Source: Misgurnus anguillicaudatus (Eukaryota > Chordata > Actinopteri > Cypriniformes > Cobitidae). From it: 64,000 nt of DNA. Positions within the stretch are counted from its first letter, which is position 1, and every line of letters begins with the position of its first letter. Below the pieces are notes generated by a model. That model did not search any database and was not told the DNA's origin. It was given only the letters and a program-made list of their open reading frames with translations. The stretch spans positions 16,733,501 through 16,797,500 of the forward strand of contig NC_073355.2 in assembly GCF_027580225.2 (NCBI RefSeq), written 5' to 3'. Made by a program: the position numbers and the translations under genes. Of the stretch, positions 36,301 to 64,000 are shown one piece after another.

Positions 36301-36768
36301 ACTTACCGGTACAATATAACATCATCAGACAACTCTTCAACGCAAGAACCGCTGCCCTGTGATCCCTCTTATATGAGTGGGTCCAACATTAACAGTGATA
36401 ACAGCGGCCAGTTTAATTCTACCAATAACAACATTTCGGAAAGAAAACCTGCAGGGTTTGATGATGATGAAAGGCTCAACAAGAAAAATCTCTCGATGTC
36501 CAAAAATCCACTTTATCCCACTGTATCCCATCTGTATCCCATCCAATGTGATGATGGATATCAAGATGTTCGAAGCTTAGAGATGAATACAACAGGGCAT
36601 TGCAGCTCAACCATTGAAGCTGAAGTAGCACTTGGCGAGTGTGGAGCAATGAAAGTTTTTGAGATGGCAAATCCCAGCACTGGCCAAGCATTAAAGCAAA
36701 ATTCTTGGAATCCTGCTTTGAACATCCAGAATAGCATTCAAATAGATTATTCATATCATCCTGTTTAA
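33374..36768 (+). CDS. il4r: Interleukin-4 receptor alpha chain, complete
   Basis: This is a type I cytokine receptor that binds IL-4/IL-13-like cytokines and signals through JAK1 and STAT6. Exons: 33374-33434, 33539-33689, 33891-34048, 34398-34546, 34629-34785, 35514-35595, 35685-35760, 35865-35944 and 36036-36768. Phases agree and give 548 aa. A signal peptide (1-20) is followed by domain 1 with paired Cys (Cys36, Cys46, Cys56) and the CECTF block, then domain 2 beginning KPKTPVLSV. The WSxWS position reads YSDES (214-218). The membrane segment is about 232-252. The juxtamembrane IKKRWWDKISKPK aligns with human IKKEWWDQIPNPA. The tail has Tyr465 (NPLY) and Tyr480 (GYQDV), the latter like the human GYQEF STAT6 site. 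The tail is shorter than in mammals. The intron after exon 4 uses a GC donor. Confidence 0.93.
33826..33853. repeat. (TTA)n microsatellite in il4r intron 2
   Basis: Nine to ten TTA units just before the acceptor of exon 3. Confidence 0.9.
35345..35480 (+). repeat. 3' end of a SINE/LINE with GAATT tail
   Basis: The stretch TGTAAAGCTGCTTTGAGACA, followed by AAAGCGCTATATAAATAAA and a short (TTGAA)n tail, is a common 3' end of fish retroposons. It lies in il4r intron 5. Confidence 0.6.
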
Positions 36769-37101
36769 AGCAACACCAAAGATTTTTTTGTACCTTAAAA
36801 TAACATTTCCAAAAAAGTTCAGTCGTTCATCCACTCGAAACAGGGTGAACAGCACTTTCACATTCGCTTTGCAGCACTCTATCGGCCAAAACCGCACTAA
36901 AAAAGTTTCCAACCGTCGGGTCGCGGTCCTGTAGTTCGATTGAAAACTACAAAAACTTGCTTTAGGGCAGACAACAATCCAATACAATACAATCAGAGCC
37001 AGCTTTGCTCCAGTAGGCTAAATTATTTACGACAGTGGTAATGGACAATTCCGCTTCCAACCTGTAGGGGGAGCAAAGAGCAAAAACTCTTTAGTGTTGC
37101 T
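36769..37101. mobile_element. TTAA MITE inserted at the il4r stop codon
   Basis: AGCAACACCAAAGA on the left pairs with the right end TCTTTAGTGTTGCT. TTAA is at 36765-36768 and 37102-37105. The left TTAA contains the il4r TAA stop (36766-36768). Removing the element and one TTAA leaves the same stop codon in frame, so the insertion changed the 3' UTR but not the protein. Confidence 0.8.
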
Positions 37102-37476
37102 TTAACTGTGCTGTAAAAAAAATAAACAGTAGGAGCTGGAAACGTTCATTTTGTATTATACCTCCACAGCTATTATGTTTTAGTGACTTGTGATGAATTA
37201 TTAATTTCGACTGCATTACTTTTCATAGCAGCATGCTGACTCTAACTAATCCTTATTTTGGACCAAATCCCTGAAGATGATGTACTTAAATGCTTGACGC
37301 CATGCATTACTGCTTTTTGAATTTTTAATGAGAATGTTGTAAAAAAATTACAACGTGAACAGATGTTTGTATGCAATATAACTTTAAAGCATATATGTTA
37401 TTAATTTGTATAGATTTTTTATATTATTTTGATACTGTCAACATCAAAAACAGCTTGCCTTGCAACTTAACCTTAA

Positions 37477-37683
37477 ACTGTAAAAAAATTTGCTGTAATT
37501 ATGCAGCTGGTTGCCAGTAACTTACTGTAGAAGATAAAGACTGAACATTTTCATGTTCATTTAACTTGAAACAAACTGTTGCCAGTAAATAACATAAATG
37601 TAAAATCTACAGTAAGTTACTGTCATCTAGTTGCCAGTAATACCCAGTAATACTGTAATTTCTACAGATTTTTTTTACAGTGT
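37477..37683. mobile_element. Palindromic ACTGTAAAAAA MITE
   Basis: ACTGTAAAAAAATTTGCTGT on the left pairs with TCTACAGATTTTTTTTACAG near 37665-37681. Internal GTTGCCAGTAACTTACTGTA repeats occur in both orientations. It lies in the il4r 3' flank or UTR. Confidence 0.6.
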
Positions 37684-37795
37684 AACTGTTAATGAAAGTA
37701 AATGTACAAAACTGTATTGACGTAACCATTCAGAATTTCATACTAACCTGCTGTTGTCCAATGTATTTCAACATAACACATGTAAAGTGTAACAC

Positions 37796-37801
37796 AATAA
37801 A
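37796..37801 (+). terminator. Possible il4r polyadenylation signal
   Basis: AATAAA about 1 kb after the stop codon, followed by AGTGTAAAG and a TG-rich stretch. An earlier AATAAA occurs near 37119. Confidence 0.4.
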
Positions 37802-37987
37802 GTGTAAAGTACATATGTGTTTTGTTTTATTTCTACTGTATTTAAGTGGAAACTCTCTTGCGTAAACCAGAAAGCAGTAAAACACTTCCATGGAAGGTAC
37901 ATGTCACTAACAACTGCATGTCAAAACGCTTATCAGCACACTGGCAACAAAATGATCCCTGGCTGTCACATAAGTTAGTATCATTAA

Positions 37988-38427
37988 AGGTCACGTTCTT
38001 TCTGATCCCATTTTTAAACACTAGTTAGTGTGTAATGTTGCTATAATAGCATAAATAATACCTGTTAAATGTGAAAGCTGAACATTCACTGATATATTTT
38101 CAGAATTCGCCTTTCAAAGCCTACAGCGAACCGCCGTTTGGACTACAGCCCTCTACTTCCTGCTTTAATGATGTCAGTAAAACAGTTTGTTGACTAAACT
38201 CCGCCCACAGGAAAACGTCAGTCGCCAGCTAAACTAACAGCAAGCTAAGCTGCTATCGAATCACAACACACTAAACAAACTACACATTCAGAACTCTTTT
38301 CGTATTTCTGAATGAGAAGTCTATACAGTTAAGTAAATTGTGTGAAAAATACTGCATTTATTAAACACATATTGCGCACTGTAAATGCAATCAAAGCTTC
38401 AAAAACACAGAACGAACGGGACCTTTA
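37988..38427. mobile_element. TTAA-type MITE
   Basis: The left end AGGTCACGTTCTTTCTGATC follows TTAA (37984-37987); the right end GAACGGGACCTTTA is roughly complementary. The interior (CCGCCGTTTGGACTACAGCC, CTCCGCCCACAGG) is a common fish repeat, from general familiarity. Confidence 0.6.
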
Positions 38428-38429
38428 GG

Positions 38430-39450
38430 AAGGTCATAATAAAGTATACCATATAGATAAAGATACGTATACATTTGGTATTTAAAATGTACCCCTGGGG
38501 TACTAATATGAACTCTTCGTGTGCAAAGATGAACTTGTTGGTACTGCCCCAGTGACCAGTATAAAACTATGTGTTGTCTGTTATATTTATACTGGGTATA
38601 CTTCACGTCTTGCAATTAGAAGTACATTTTCAGAAACTTTCAAGAACCATCTCAATTTTAAGCAAATTCCTTATTTATTTGTCCTTGTTCTGTTGTTTTT
38701 AGAATTAGGCTTTTTGTGTGTTTTGTTTTTTAAGTTAAAACTTCTACACAAATCCAAAGCTGTTGCAGATGGATTAACTATTTCAATTTTTACATCTACC
38801 TGCACTTAGTTGATTTTTGGGAGATTCAGTGCCACCTGCTGGGCATTAACGTGAAATGTCCCTTTTTGATAGCTTGCTGGATAAACTGTAGCCTATGTTT
38901 AAGGAACCTGAAGCACTATTTTGCAACCTTCACATGACAATAAAAGATGTATTTCTAGCAACAACACAGTTCTGCATGTTTGCCTGCATTCTGACATTAA
39001 CATGAATTACATTCTTTTTCACTACAATATAGGCTACTGACCACCTTATATAACACTTTATTGTACTGTCTTTGTTACACATAACATGCACTTATAGTAA
39101 TAGTGGTTAAGTATGTATAATTACATGCTACTAACCCAAACCCTAATCATAACCCTGCAATAAGTATTATGTTGTTAATTAACATTAATGAATTACACCT
39201 TCAAATAAAGTCTAACCTATACCTTCATGAACAATGCAACAAACAGATTACCTGAAATATTGTTTATTTTAACTTTTAAATACCCTTAGCATTGCGTTTA
39301 TTAACTTAAACAATTTTGCAACATTGTAAGGATCTGTCATTCATGTTAACTACAGACCAGCAACATGAAGTTTTATTAAATTCAACATTTTTGGACATTC
39401 AGAAATCACATTTAGCCTATACCTCGTAAAATCAGTTTTTCTTTTTTCAC
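38430..39450. other. No gene; GGTACA-type motifs then unassigned sequence
   Basis: 38440-38580 resembles the repeat at 9892. The 96-codon frame at 38519 has hydrophobic stretches but no family similarity or splice context. The rest is AT-rich. Confidence 0.4.
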
Positions 39451-40445
39451 AAACTGAAACTACAGTTTATTACGATTGCTTACACACTAAAATTATAAAT
39501 AACACACAGTGAAACCTGACACCCAAAAAGCAAAACCTAGTAAAACCTGACACTCAAGAAGCAAAGGCTCAGCCCAGGTCTGCTACAAAACAATGTATTG
39601 CGAAACACCAAACACACATCTTTATTTTTAACACAAATCTAATATGGTGTCCATTCTTTGTCATCACAAGGCACTGCTTTCCAAAATTCCACACCTTCTA
39701 CCAATTGATCAAACACGGGTGAAGGGATGATGCTTACTGTGAGCTTTGTTTTTACCCCCTCATGTGTTGTTTTTGTCTCCACAAATGTTTATTTTCATCA
39801 TGTTAATTTTTTCAGTGCAAAGTGCACATAGAAATGCATGGATGTATCGACTGATTTTTACCATGTGGAGAGAAATAAACATTTAATGCACAGTACTGGT
39901 GTTGTGATTGGTCAACATATTCACATACTTTCACAATATCAATGAAAGAAAATCAAACTCAGACTATATCAAATTCGCTCAGACTATATCAAAGTAGCGT
40001 CACAAATGTTTAAGATTGGGCACCGTAGTGTGTAAGTGGTTCAAACTGAATTTGATTGTATCACTATAAAAAATTATTTGCTGCCTTAAATGTTTTTGTT
40101 GAACAAGTCATTTCAACTTACTATTATTTATCTTGACTACAGATGAGTTGTTATAACTTATAAAATATAGTTGAAAAAAGTCAACTTCATTTTATACTGT
40201 AAGCTGCAGCAACTAATTAATAGTTGTCATGACTTGTAAATCTAAGTTGATTCAACAAAAACATTTAAGGCAGCAAAGTTTTTTTTTACATTGTATAAAT
40301 GATGTGTGTGCCATACGGTGCCAAAATCGGATTTTTTTAAATATTTGTAATGTTTTGAATAAAATTTTTTAATCTGCAAAAGATTTGAGGTGTTCTGCTA
40401 TTGTGTATGTGGATGTGTGAAAGCAATCGTAATAATAAACTGTAA
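39450..40445. mobile_element. Element with CGATTGCTTACACAC ends, hosting a MITE
   Basis: Left ACAGTTTATTACGATTGCTT pairs with AAGCAATCGTAATAATAAAC on the right. No coding sequence survives. The palindromic MITE at 40072-40293 lies inside. Confidence 0.6.
40072..40293. mobile_element. Palindromic MITE, nested
   Basis: TTTGCTGCCTTAAATGTTTT pairs with AAAACATTTAAGGCAGCAAA. The inner arms carry AAGTTGACT-like words in both orientations. Confidence 0.75.
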
Positions 40446-41230
40446 GCATGTGTCTTGTCAAATATCAACTCGAAATGTCATATTTAGTGCTTTTAAACAA
40501 TATGTTCAAAATGTTATCTGCATGTAAATACAATCTTAATAATACACACAAACATGTTTTATTATTTGTCTTAAATACTTAATAAACATAAAAAAGTGTT
40601 TTGTGTTGATTGTCAATTAACAAATGCAAAAATACATTTGGCACAAAAGGCTTAAAACAAGTATCTGACACTTTACAATTATTGCATATTTACAAAATGA
40701 CACTTGATGCAATGTTTGCATAGCTGCAAATAAACATTGTCTTTTGTGCAGTGTGTGTTAGACAGGTGTTAGTGATACAAATGTAAAAATAATAAATATT
40801 TAATCAAGCCATGTTATACCTAAAGCAAACTGTAAACAAGGCAAATGCAGTCAAATAACTTGAGTGATGTCACAATACGCAGCCTTCATATACATCACAG
40901 CAAAACTGTGTTGCTGTGATGGATATGTTTTTGTAAAAGTGATATTTTACTGAGCATTTATTAAAAAGTATATAATTTGGCAATCTTTAGCTCGTTTTTG
41001 CAAGCTTAAACGAAATGTGTATTGGATTCCAATACTGTTTTTCTTCTCGTTAGTTATGGCTTCAGAAACAGAACAAGAGATTAGAACAAAGAGCAATTGT
41101 GTTATGTATAAAAACGTGCATATTGTCGAGACCTTCATGATAGACTTGTCATATAAACGATTGCATAAACTGTTTAGCAGTCAGATAAAATCTTGCTTAT
41201 ACCAGTTCTGTTTGTCTTGCGACAGAGCGT
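40446..41230. other. No feature recognised
   Basis: AT-rich intergenic sequence. The 73-codon frame at 41017 starts hydrophobic, but without support it is treated as chance. Confidence 0.5.
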
Positions 41231-41240
41231 TAGGCTAGAC

Positions 41241-41726
41241 CAGTGGTTCACAAACTTTTCAGCGTGCGGCCCCCCTTGTGTAAGGTGCATCCCTCACTGA
41301 AAAAAATGATTCATTGAATTCAATCAATCCTTCCAAGGTAAGCGGTTGCAATCAATTTATTTAAGCTACATTTAAACAAAAAAGATTAATAACGTAAAAT
41401 AAAATATAAAACTTTTGTTTAAATGTAGCTTAAATAAATTGATTGCAACCACTTATCTTAAAAAAATTAATTAAATTCAATGAATCATTTTTTTCAGTGC
41501 TCCAAAGAAAATTTGTGACAAAAAACTGTTCTAAAACTCAAAATTTTAATAAAAAAAAAACATTAAATTATACAAATAAGTTGTGCTTTTGGTTAGTAGC
41601 CTTATTTTTTTACACAGAATGCATGATAAATTAATGTATTTCATAAAATGTCATAAAACTGGGGCCCCCCTGGCACCATCTCGCGGCCCCCCTGGGGGCC
41701 CCCGGCCCCCAGTTTGAAAACCACTG
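41241..41726. mobile_element. hAT-type MITE with perfect 8-bp target duplication
   Basis: CAGTGGTTCACAAACTTTTC on the left pairs with CAGTTTGAAAACCACTG on the right. GGCTAGAC is duplicated at 41233-41240 and 41727-41734. A CACTGAAAAAAATGATTC palindromic MITE (about 41297-41499) is nested inside, leaving GC-rich hAT sequence (GCGGCCCCCC) on both sides. Confidence 0.85.
41297..41499. mobile_element. Palindromic CACTG MITE, nested
   Basis: CACTGAAAAAAATGATTCAT pairs with ATGAATCATTTTTTTCAGTG. A close copy lies at 44247-44456. Confidence 0.85.
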
Positions 41727-42339
41727 GGCTAGACAAGATTATATTCACTTATGTGTAATGTTTAAAGTTTCATTTTCTGAAAACAACGTATTTGGTATGG
41801 TTTTAAAAACTATCCAATAATTGTAAAGTTTACCTTTGAAATGCGTTAGGAACATATTCTGAAATCTAAAAATGTATTGTATCTTATGAACCATTTTCAA
41901 TTACAGCTCTACAAGAAATCCACAGGGAACATACAACCTGATAAAAAATGTATAGCTTGAATGCATACTAAGTCAGTTTGGATAAAATTGTGCACTTGTA
42001 CATGTAAATTAATACAGCAGAACCCTGAGGATTTCCACAAGACTAACTTAACTCTTTGTGTAGGCACATGCATCACATCTGAAGATACATCACAATTTCC
42101 ATTGAGAAATTAATTGAAATGCTCGACTAATACAATTGCATTATAGAAATATACAATTTTGTTTACAAAGTGTTCTTCTTTCAACTGCAATAGTAGGCTA
42201 TCACAGCAAGTAAACATTAAAAAAGTTGCATTAAATATACACTTTTTATAAAATGAGAAGTAGTGATGTATCCTAATCAAAACATCCAAATAGTGCAAGT
42301 AGTACAAATGTTACTGAAATGTGTCCTGTGCAATGGTTC

Positions 42340-60919
<18,580 letters not shown>

Positions 60920-61559
60920 CCTTAGCTCATTCAAATCCACAAAGATGCCAGCTGCAGAGTTTCAGAGTAAGCCTTGGTCCATAAAAATAAAATCAGTATC
61001 AAGGAAAGCATAGCTTTTTTACTGCATATTTGCAGTGCTGCACGAACGAAACTTTATATCTGTATCACTCGTGCAGAAACTGAAGCAAATTGGTGGTCGT
61101 CTCGTGACCCCTTCATGAAAGCAGAAAGAATGTAATTTTCACGTGACGGTGTGCGTTGAAATTACTAGGAGCTCGGCAAAATGACACAACACACACATCA
61201 GAAATGCTACTTTAGGTTAAACTATTAACTAACTGTCATCCTGCTCCGATTTAAATAGCTACGGCACGGTACCAAAGTCTGTGTAACTCTAATAACTTAC
61301 GCATTTATCACTTTGCCAGAGTCTAAGTCCACGACCTTTCAAAGTAGCAGCGAAAGTGTCTTATAAAAATGTGCGTCAAATCATCACCACGGGTTATAAA
61401 TATTTACATGTTCAAAGGTTGTCGATTGTGTAAGCGCGGAAAGACAACATCACCGACGCGTAAAGGTAGGATAGGTTACATTTTTAGCAGATCGTAGATC
61501 TATATACAGTTTACACAGAGCACATGCGAATCACTTGTATTTGGAAATCAGCGAGCGTT

Positions 61560-61660
61560 TACGGATGACGTCACGTCTGCAATCCGTTTTCGACTTCGTG
61601 ATGCGCTGCGCAGACTGATCGACATATGACGTCAACGTACCGCGAGCGCCATTACAATAA
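61560..61660. promoter_or_regulatory. CpG-rich patch with two perfect CRE sites between divergent genes
   Basis: TGACGTCA occurs at 61566-61573 and 61627-61634, in a stretch unusually rich in CG (GATGCGCTGCGCAG, TACCGCGAGCGCC). It lies between the start of the MFSD11-like gene (60919, -) and ubfd1 (62837, +). It may be a shared or single promoter or enhancer for CREB/ATF factors; direction is not known. Confidence 0.4.
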
Positions 61661-62159
61661 ATGGAAAGTAAAAAGTAATTAAAATAAATACAAATACAAA
61701 AAAATCACGGGACAGAGGAAGATTTTTATAAGGTTATACACTGAAAGTTTATAAGAGTTTGCTGTTGTTAGAATAAATTAAACTCTACCGAAATTGTAAA
61801 CCAATTACAAATATACATTACAGAATTACAGACAAGGCATGTACTATATAAATGTAATAAATAAACAAATACATAAGTTAATAAATATTACCTATAAAAC
61901 TACATTACCAAAACACAATAAATGTGCCCTCGGTTTATATATAGAACCAGTAATTATAAATATTGTATTAAACAAATGTTTTGAATCTAAGGCTTAATGA
62001 TTGGAAAAAGAACATTAAAGTGTTAAAACATTCTGATACCCATATATTAATGTTTTCTGGAACCCTCGACTCCACACATTTCGAAATCGCTAAATCGCTA
62101 CGGAAAGCAGCAGGGTTCATTCACTGACAGCACGATCTTTCCCAGAAGCCTTTCCTCAT

Positions 62160-62820
62160 ATTGTACACAGGGGGGCAGGGTTTCATATTTTATTGAAGCA
62201 GCCCTGGGCACCGCCATTGCTTAGCGAACACCCATCTGCTGTTAGCATCCCATTGACTCCCATTCATTTTGGCGTCACTTTGACATCGAATAACTTTACA
62301 TCTGAGGCGTTTAAAGACTCCATTTGTCCATTAATTATTTCTAAAGAAACACGAAAATGTATAAAAGGCTCCATTACCATGTATCTTACGTTATGGCCCA
62401 GTAGAAGCAGTTTTTGTAAAAATAGGCTAACGATCGCGTCATAACCTGCGACTTTCTGTCGCACAGTAGAGAAATTACCGTACGGACTGGGAGAGAAGCT
62501 CACAGGCAATCTTTTACTGACTATGAGGCAATCGAGTGGACATGGAGGCATAAAGTCAAGGGACATTATTAATCAGAATACTAACCAAAATGTGCTCCTG
62601 TTCACGCTCGCCGTCTCTGCAAGTATCAGTAGGTGATTCAGATTTCCCGTGGCACGGCTATTAGAAGACTTACAGGTTGCTCACGTGACATCCACGTCAT
62701 TGAGCTCAGTTTGAGTCTGCGCATTACACTCGACACCCAGGAAGTCATGCTTCTAATTGACTTCACTTGTCTCCGTTAAATCCAATGGGGTCGCTGTGTC
62801 CATTTCTTTTACTGTCTATG
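62160..62820. repeat. Fish interspersed repeat adjoining the ubfd1 start
   Basis: Stretches such as CCCATTGACTCCCATTCATT and TGTCCATTTCTTTTACTGTC are, from general familiarity, parts of a widespread fish repeat. It ends about 17 bases before the proposed ubfd1 ATG. No reading frame in it is meaningful. Confidence 0.45.
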
Positions 62821-62836
62821 ATTGTACACAATCATC

Positions 62837-63895
62837 ATGGCGGCGCAGGATGGTGGGTAGCATGAAAATGCACTCAAATGTTATTTGCGTTCTCTTTGCG
62901 GTGTTATTCTTAAACGTACAATATCAACTGTAGCTATTTGGCACTTCTGGTATATTGAATGGATGTTCTTTCAACTTGTCACTGTTAAAAAAAATAGGCA
63001 GATATTTTTTGATTAGCCTAAACAGCCATGTCGAAAACTTCGGCAGTGACACAACACCTACAGAGCTGTCTACTCGGACAGCATTTTTGGGACATCGTAA
63101 GAATATTTGTGATTGTGAAACATTTTGAAATGGTTGAACAGCATATTTCTGCATCATCTGCTGGCTGGGACGGTTTGGGATAAAGGTCCCAGTCTAGCTT
63201 GTGATGCTCAAAGTGGCTGTCTAGATAGACAGCTCACTGGGATTTGAAACACATTCTTAATGTGAGCTTGCGACTGTTAGCACAACAGGCAGGCTATGAT
63301 AACAGTTTGATGATTTTGCTGATCATTTAAACAGTCTCGATCAATCAGTCATGTTTGCAGTTTTCATCTTAGTTCAACAACAGTTGGGTTAAACAACCCC
63401 ACATGGGGGTTTCATTGTTCTTCAGGCAAGCATCTAAATGTACATCTCTTATGTAAAATGTATTAAATTGTTGCGTTGTTATGAGTGGTATTGGGAAGAA
63501 ATGAAAACTGTAAAAAGCTTATTAGTCTGGCATAAGCTGGGTTTGAGTCACATTTTATTATTTTTTTAATTGAGTGGCACCCTTTTAAATTTCATGTGGA
63601 ATTGCTCCGACAGGAAGTGAGGTAGTAGGAATGGAAGCGGATGTTGTGCAGAAAGCACCAGAAGTTTTGTGTGAAGCTGCAGGACAAGGCGATGCAGCAA
63701 AGACTGAACAAGCATTACAAATTGATGGAGAAAGCACATCGACTCACGCCGCTGCTGTCAGCAATGGAGAGGAAAGCGATGAGGGGAAAGAGATGGTGGA
63801 AGTGAAAATCATTTGGAACAAAAACAAATATGATCTTAAAATGCCTTTAGATGGCACTGGAGCAAACCTGAAAGAAAAGATTCACTCACTCACTG
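62837..63895 (+). CDS. ubfd1: Ubiquitin-family-domain protein UBFD1, 5' part, cut by window end
   Basis: UBFD1 carries a ubiquitin-like domain; the human protein binds polyubiquitin and has been linked to NF-kB signalling. Exon 2 is secure: acceptor CGACAG at 63608-63613, coding 63614-63895, donor GTAATA. It reads an acidic N-terminal region, then VEVKIIWNKNKYDLKMPLDG, close to human VDLKIIWNKTKHDVKFPLDS at the start of the Ubl fold. Exon 1 is inferred: ATG at 62837 reads MAAQD plus one base to 62852 with donor GTGGGT. Its phase fits exon 2 exactly and gives MAAQDGSEVVGMEADVVQ, similar to the human start MAAAGAPDGMEEPGM. The alternative start is Met at 63631. Later exons lie beyond the window. 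Confidence 0.85.
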
Positions 63896-64000
63896 GTAAT
63901 ACAGCTCCTACTCTTTCTAGTTAAGGTTAATGGCACATACACTTAACTGACTGATCATTTTGGAAAAGACCTGATTTTGCAACTTTATAAACTACTACTT

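Noticed and set aside
36037..36768. A separate 243-codon single-exon gene
   Set aside because: It is the last exon of il4r: an acceptor at 36035 and the phase from exon 8 join it to the receptor tail.
62193..62566. Overlapping 83- and 100-codon frames near 62.2-62.6 kb
   Set aside because: The sequence resembles a common fish repeat; the frames have no domain and overlap each other on opposite strands.

Overview
The window is nuclear DNA of a ray-finned fish, most likely a cypriniform. The reasons are split genes with vertebrate splice signals, AT-rich sequence dense in Tc1, hAT, PIF/Harbinger and TTAA-type miniature transposons, a tRNA-derived SINE, and long (TA)n and (GT)n microsatellites. 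The species cannot be named from the sequence.

Layout: 1-12.4 kb holds no protein gene that I can support. It contains repeats, a decayed Tc1-like transposon, and two low-copy GC-richer blocks (2.5-3.8 kb and 7.1-8.0 kb). kdm8 (+, 12882-19334, 7 coding exons, 402 aa) and nsmce1 (-, 20731-23295, 7 coding exons, 269 aa) converge tail to tail. il4r (+, 33374-36768, 9 exons, 548 aa) follows. From memory of the mammalian locus, KDM8 - NSMCE1 - IL4R has the same order and orientations there, so this appears to be an ancient block. Next comes an UNC93/MFSD11-family membrane transporter gene (-, 42340-60919, 13 exons, 446 aa) whose introns are packed with transposons. Head to head with it, ubfd1 (+) starts at about 62837 and runs off the right edge. 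All exon joins were derived by hand from splice signals, reading phase and family similarity, and every junction keeps the frame.

The genes act in different processes. kdm8 encodes a JmjC oxygenase and nsmce1 an SMC5/6 DNA-repair subunit. il4r is an immune receptor, the MFSD11-like protein a membrane transporter, and ubfd1 a ubiquitin-like-domain protein. Nothing suggests a shared pathway; the link is conserved neighbourhood.

Most of the remaining sequence is transposon-derived and often nested. The best example is an apparently intact Tc1-like element (49981-53625, DD34E transposase of 341 codons) sitting in a (TA)n tract. Its right terminal repeat is split by a BED-type hAT element, which itself contains another element. 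At 28.4-32.6 kb an inverted-repeat element encloses a second transposon carrying a broken multi-exon gene that resembles DUF4806 proteins. I found no CRISPR array, rRNA gene, functional tRNA gene or clear new biological system. The most distinctive observations are the nested transposons, an il4r lacking a canonical WSxWS box, a transposon inserted exactly at the il4r stop codon, two GC-AG introns, and a 16-base first coding exon of ubfd1.
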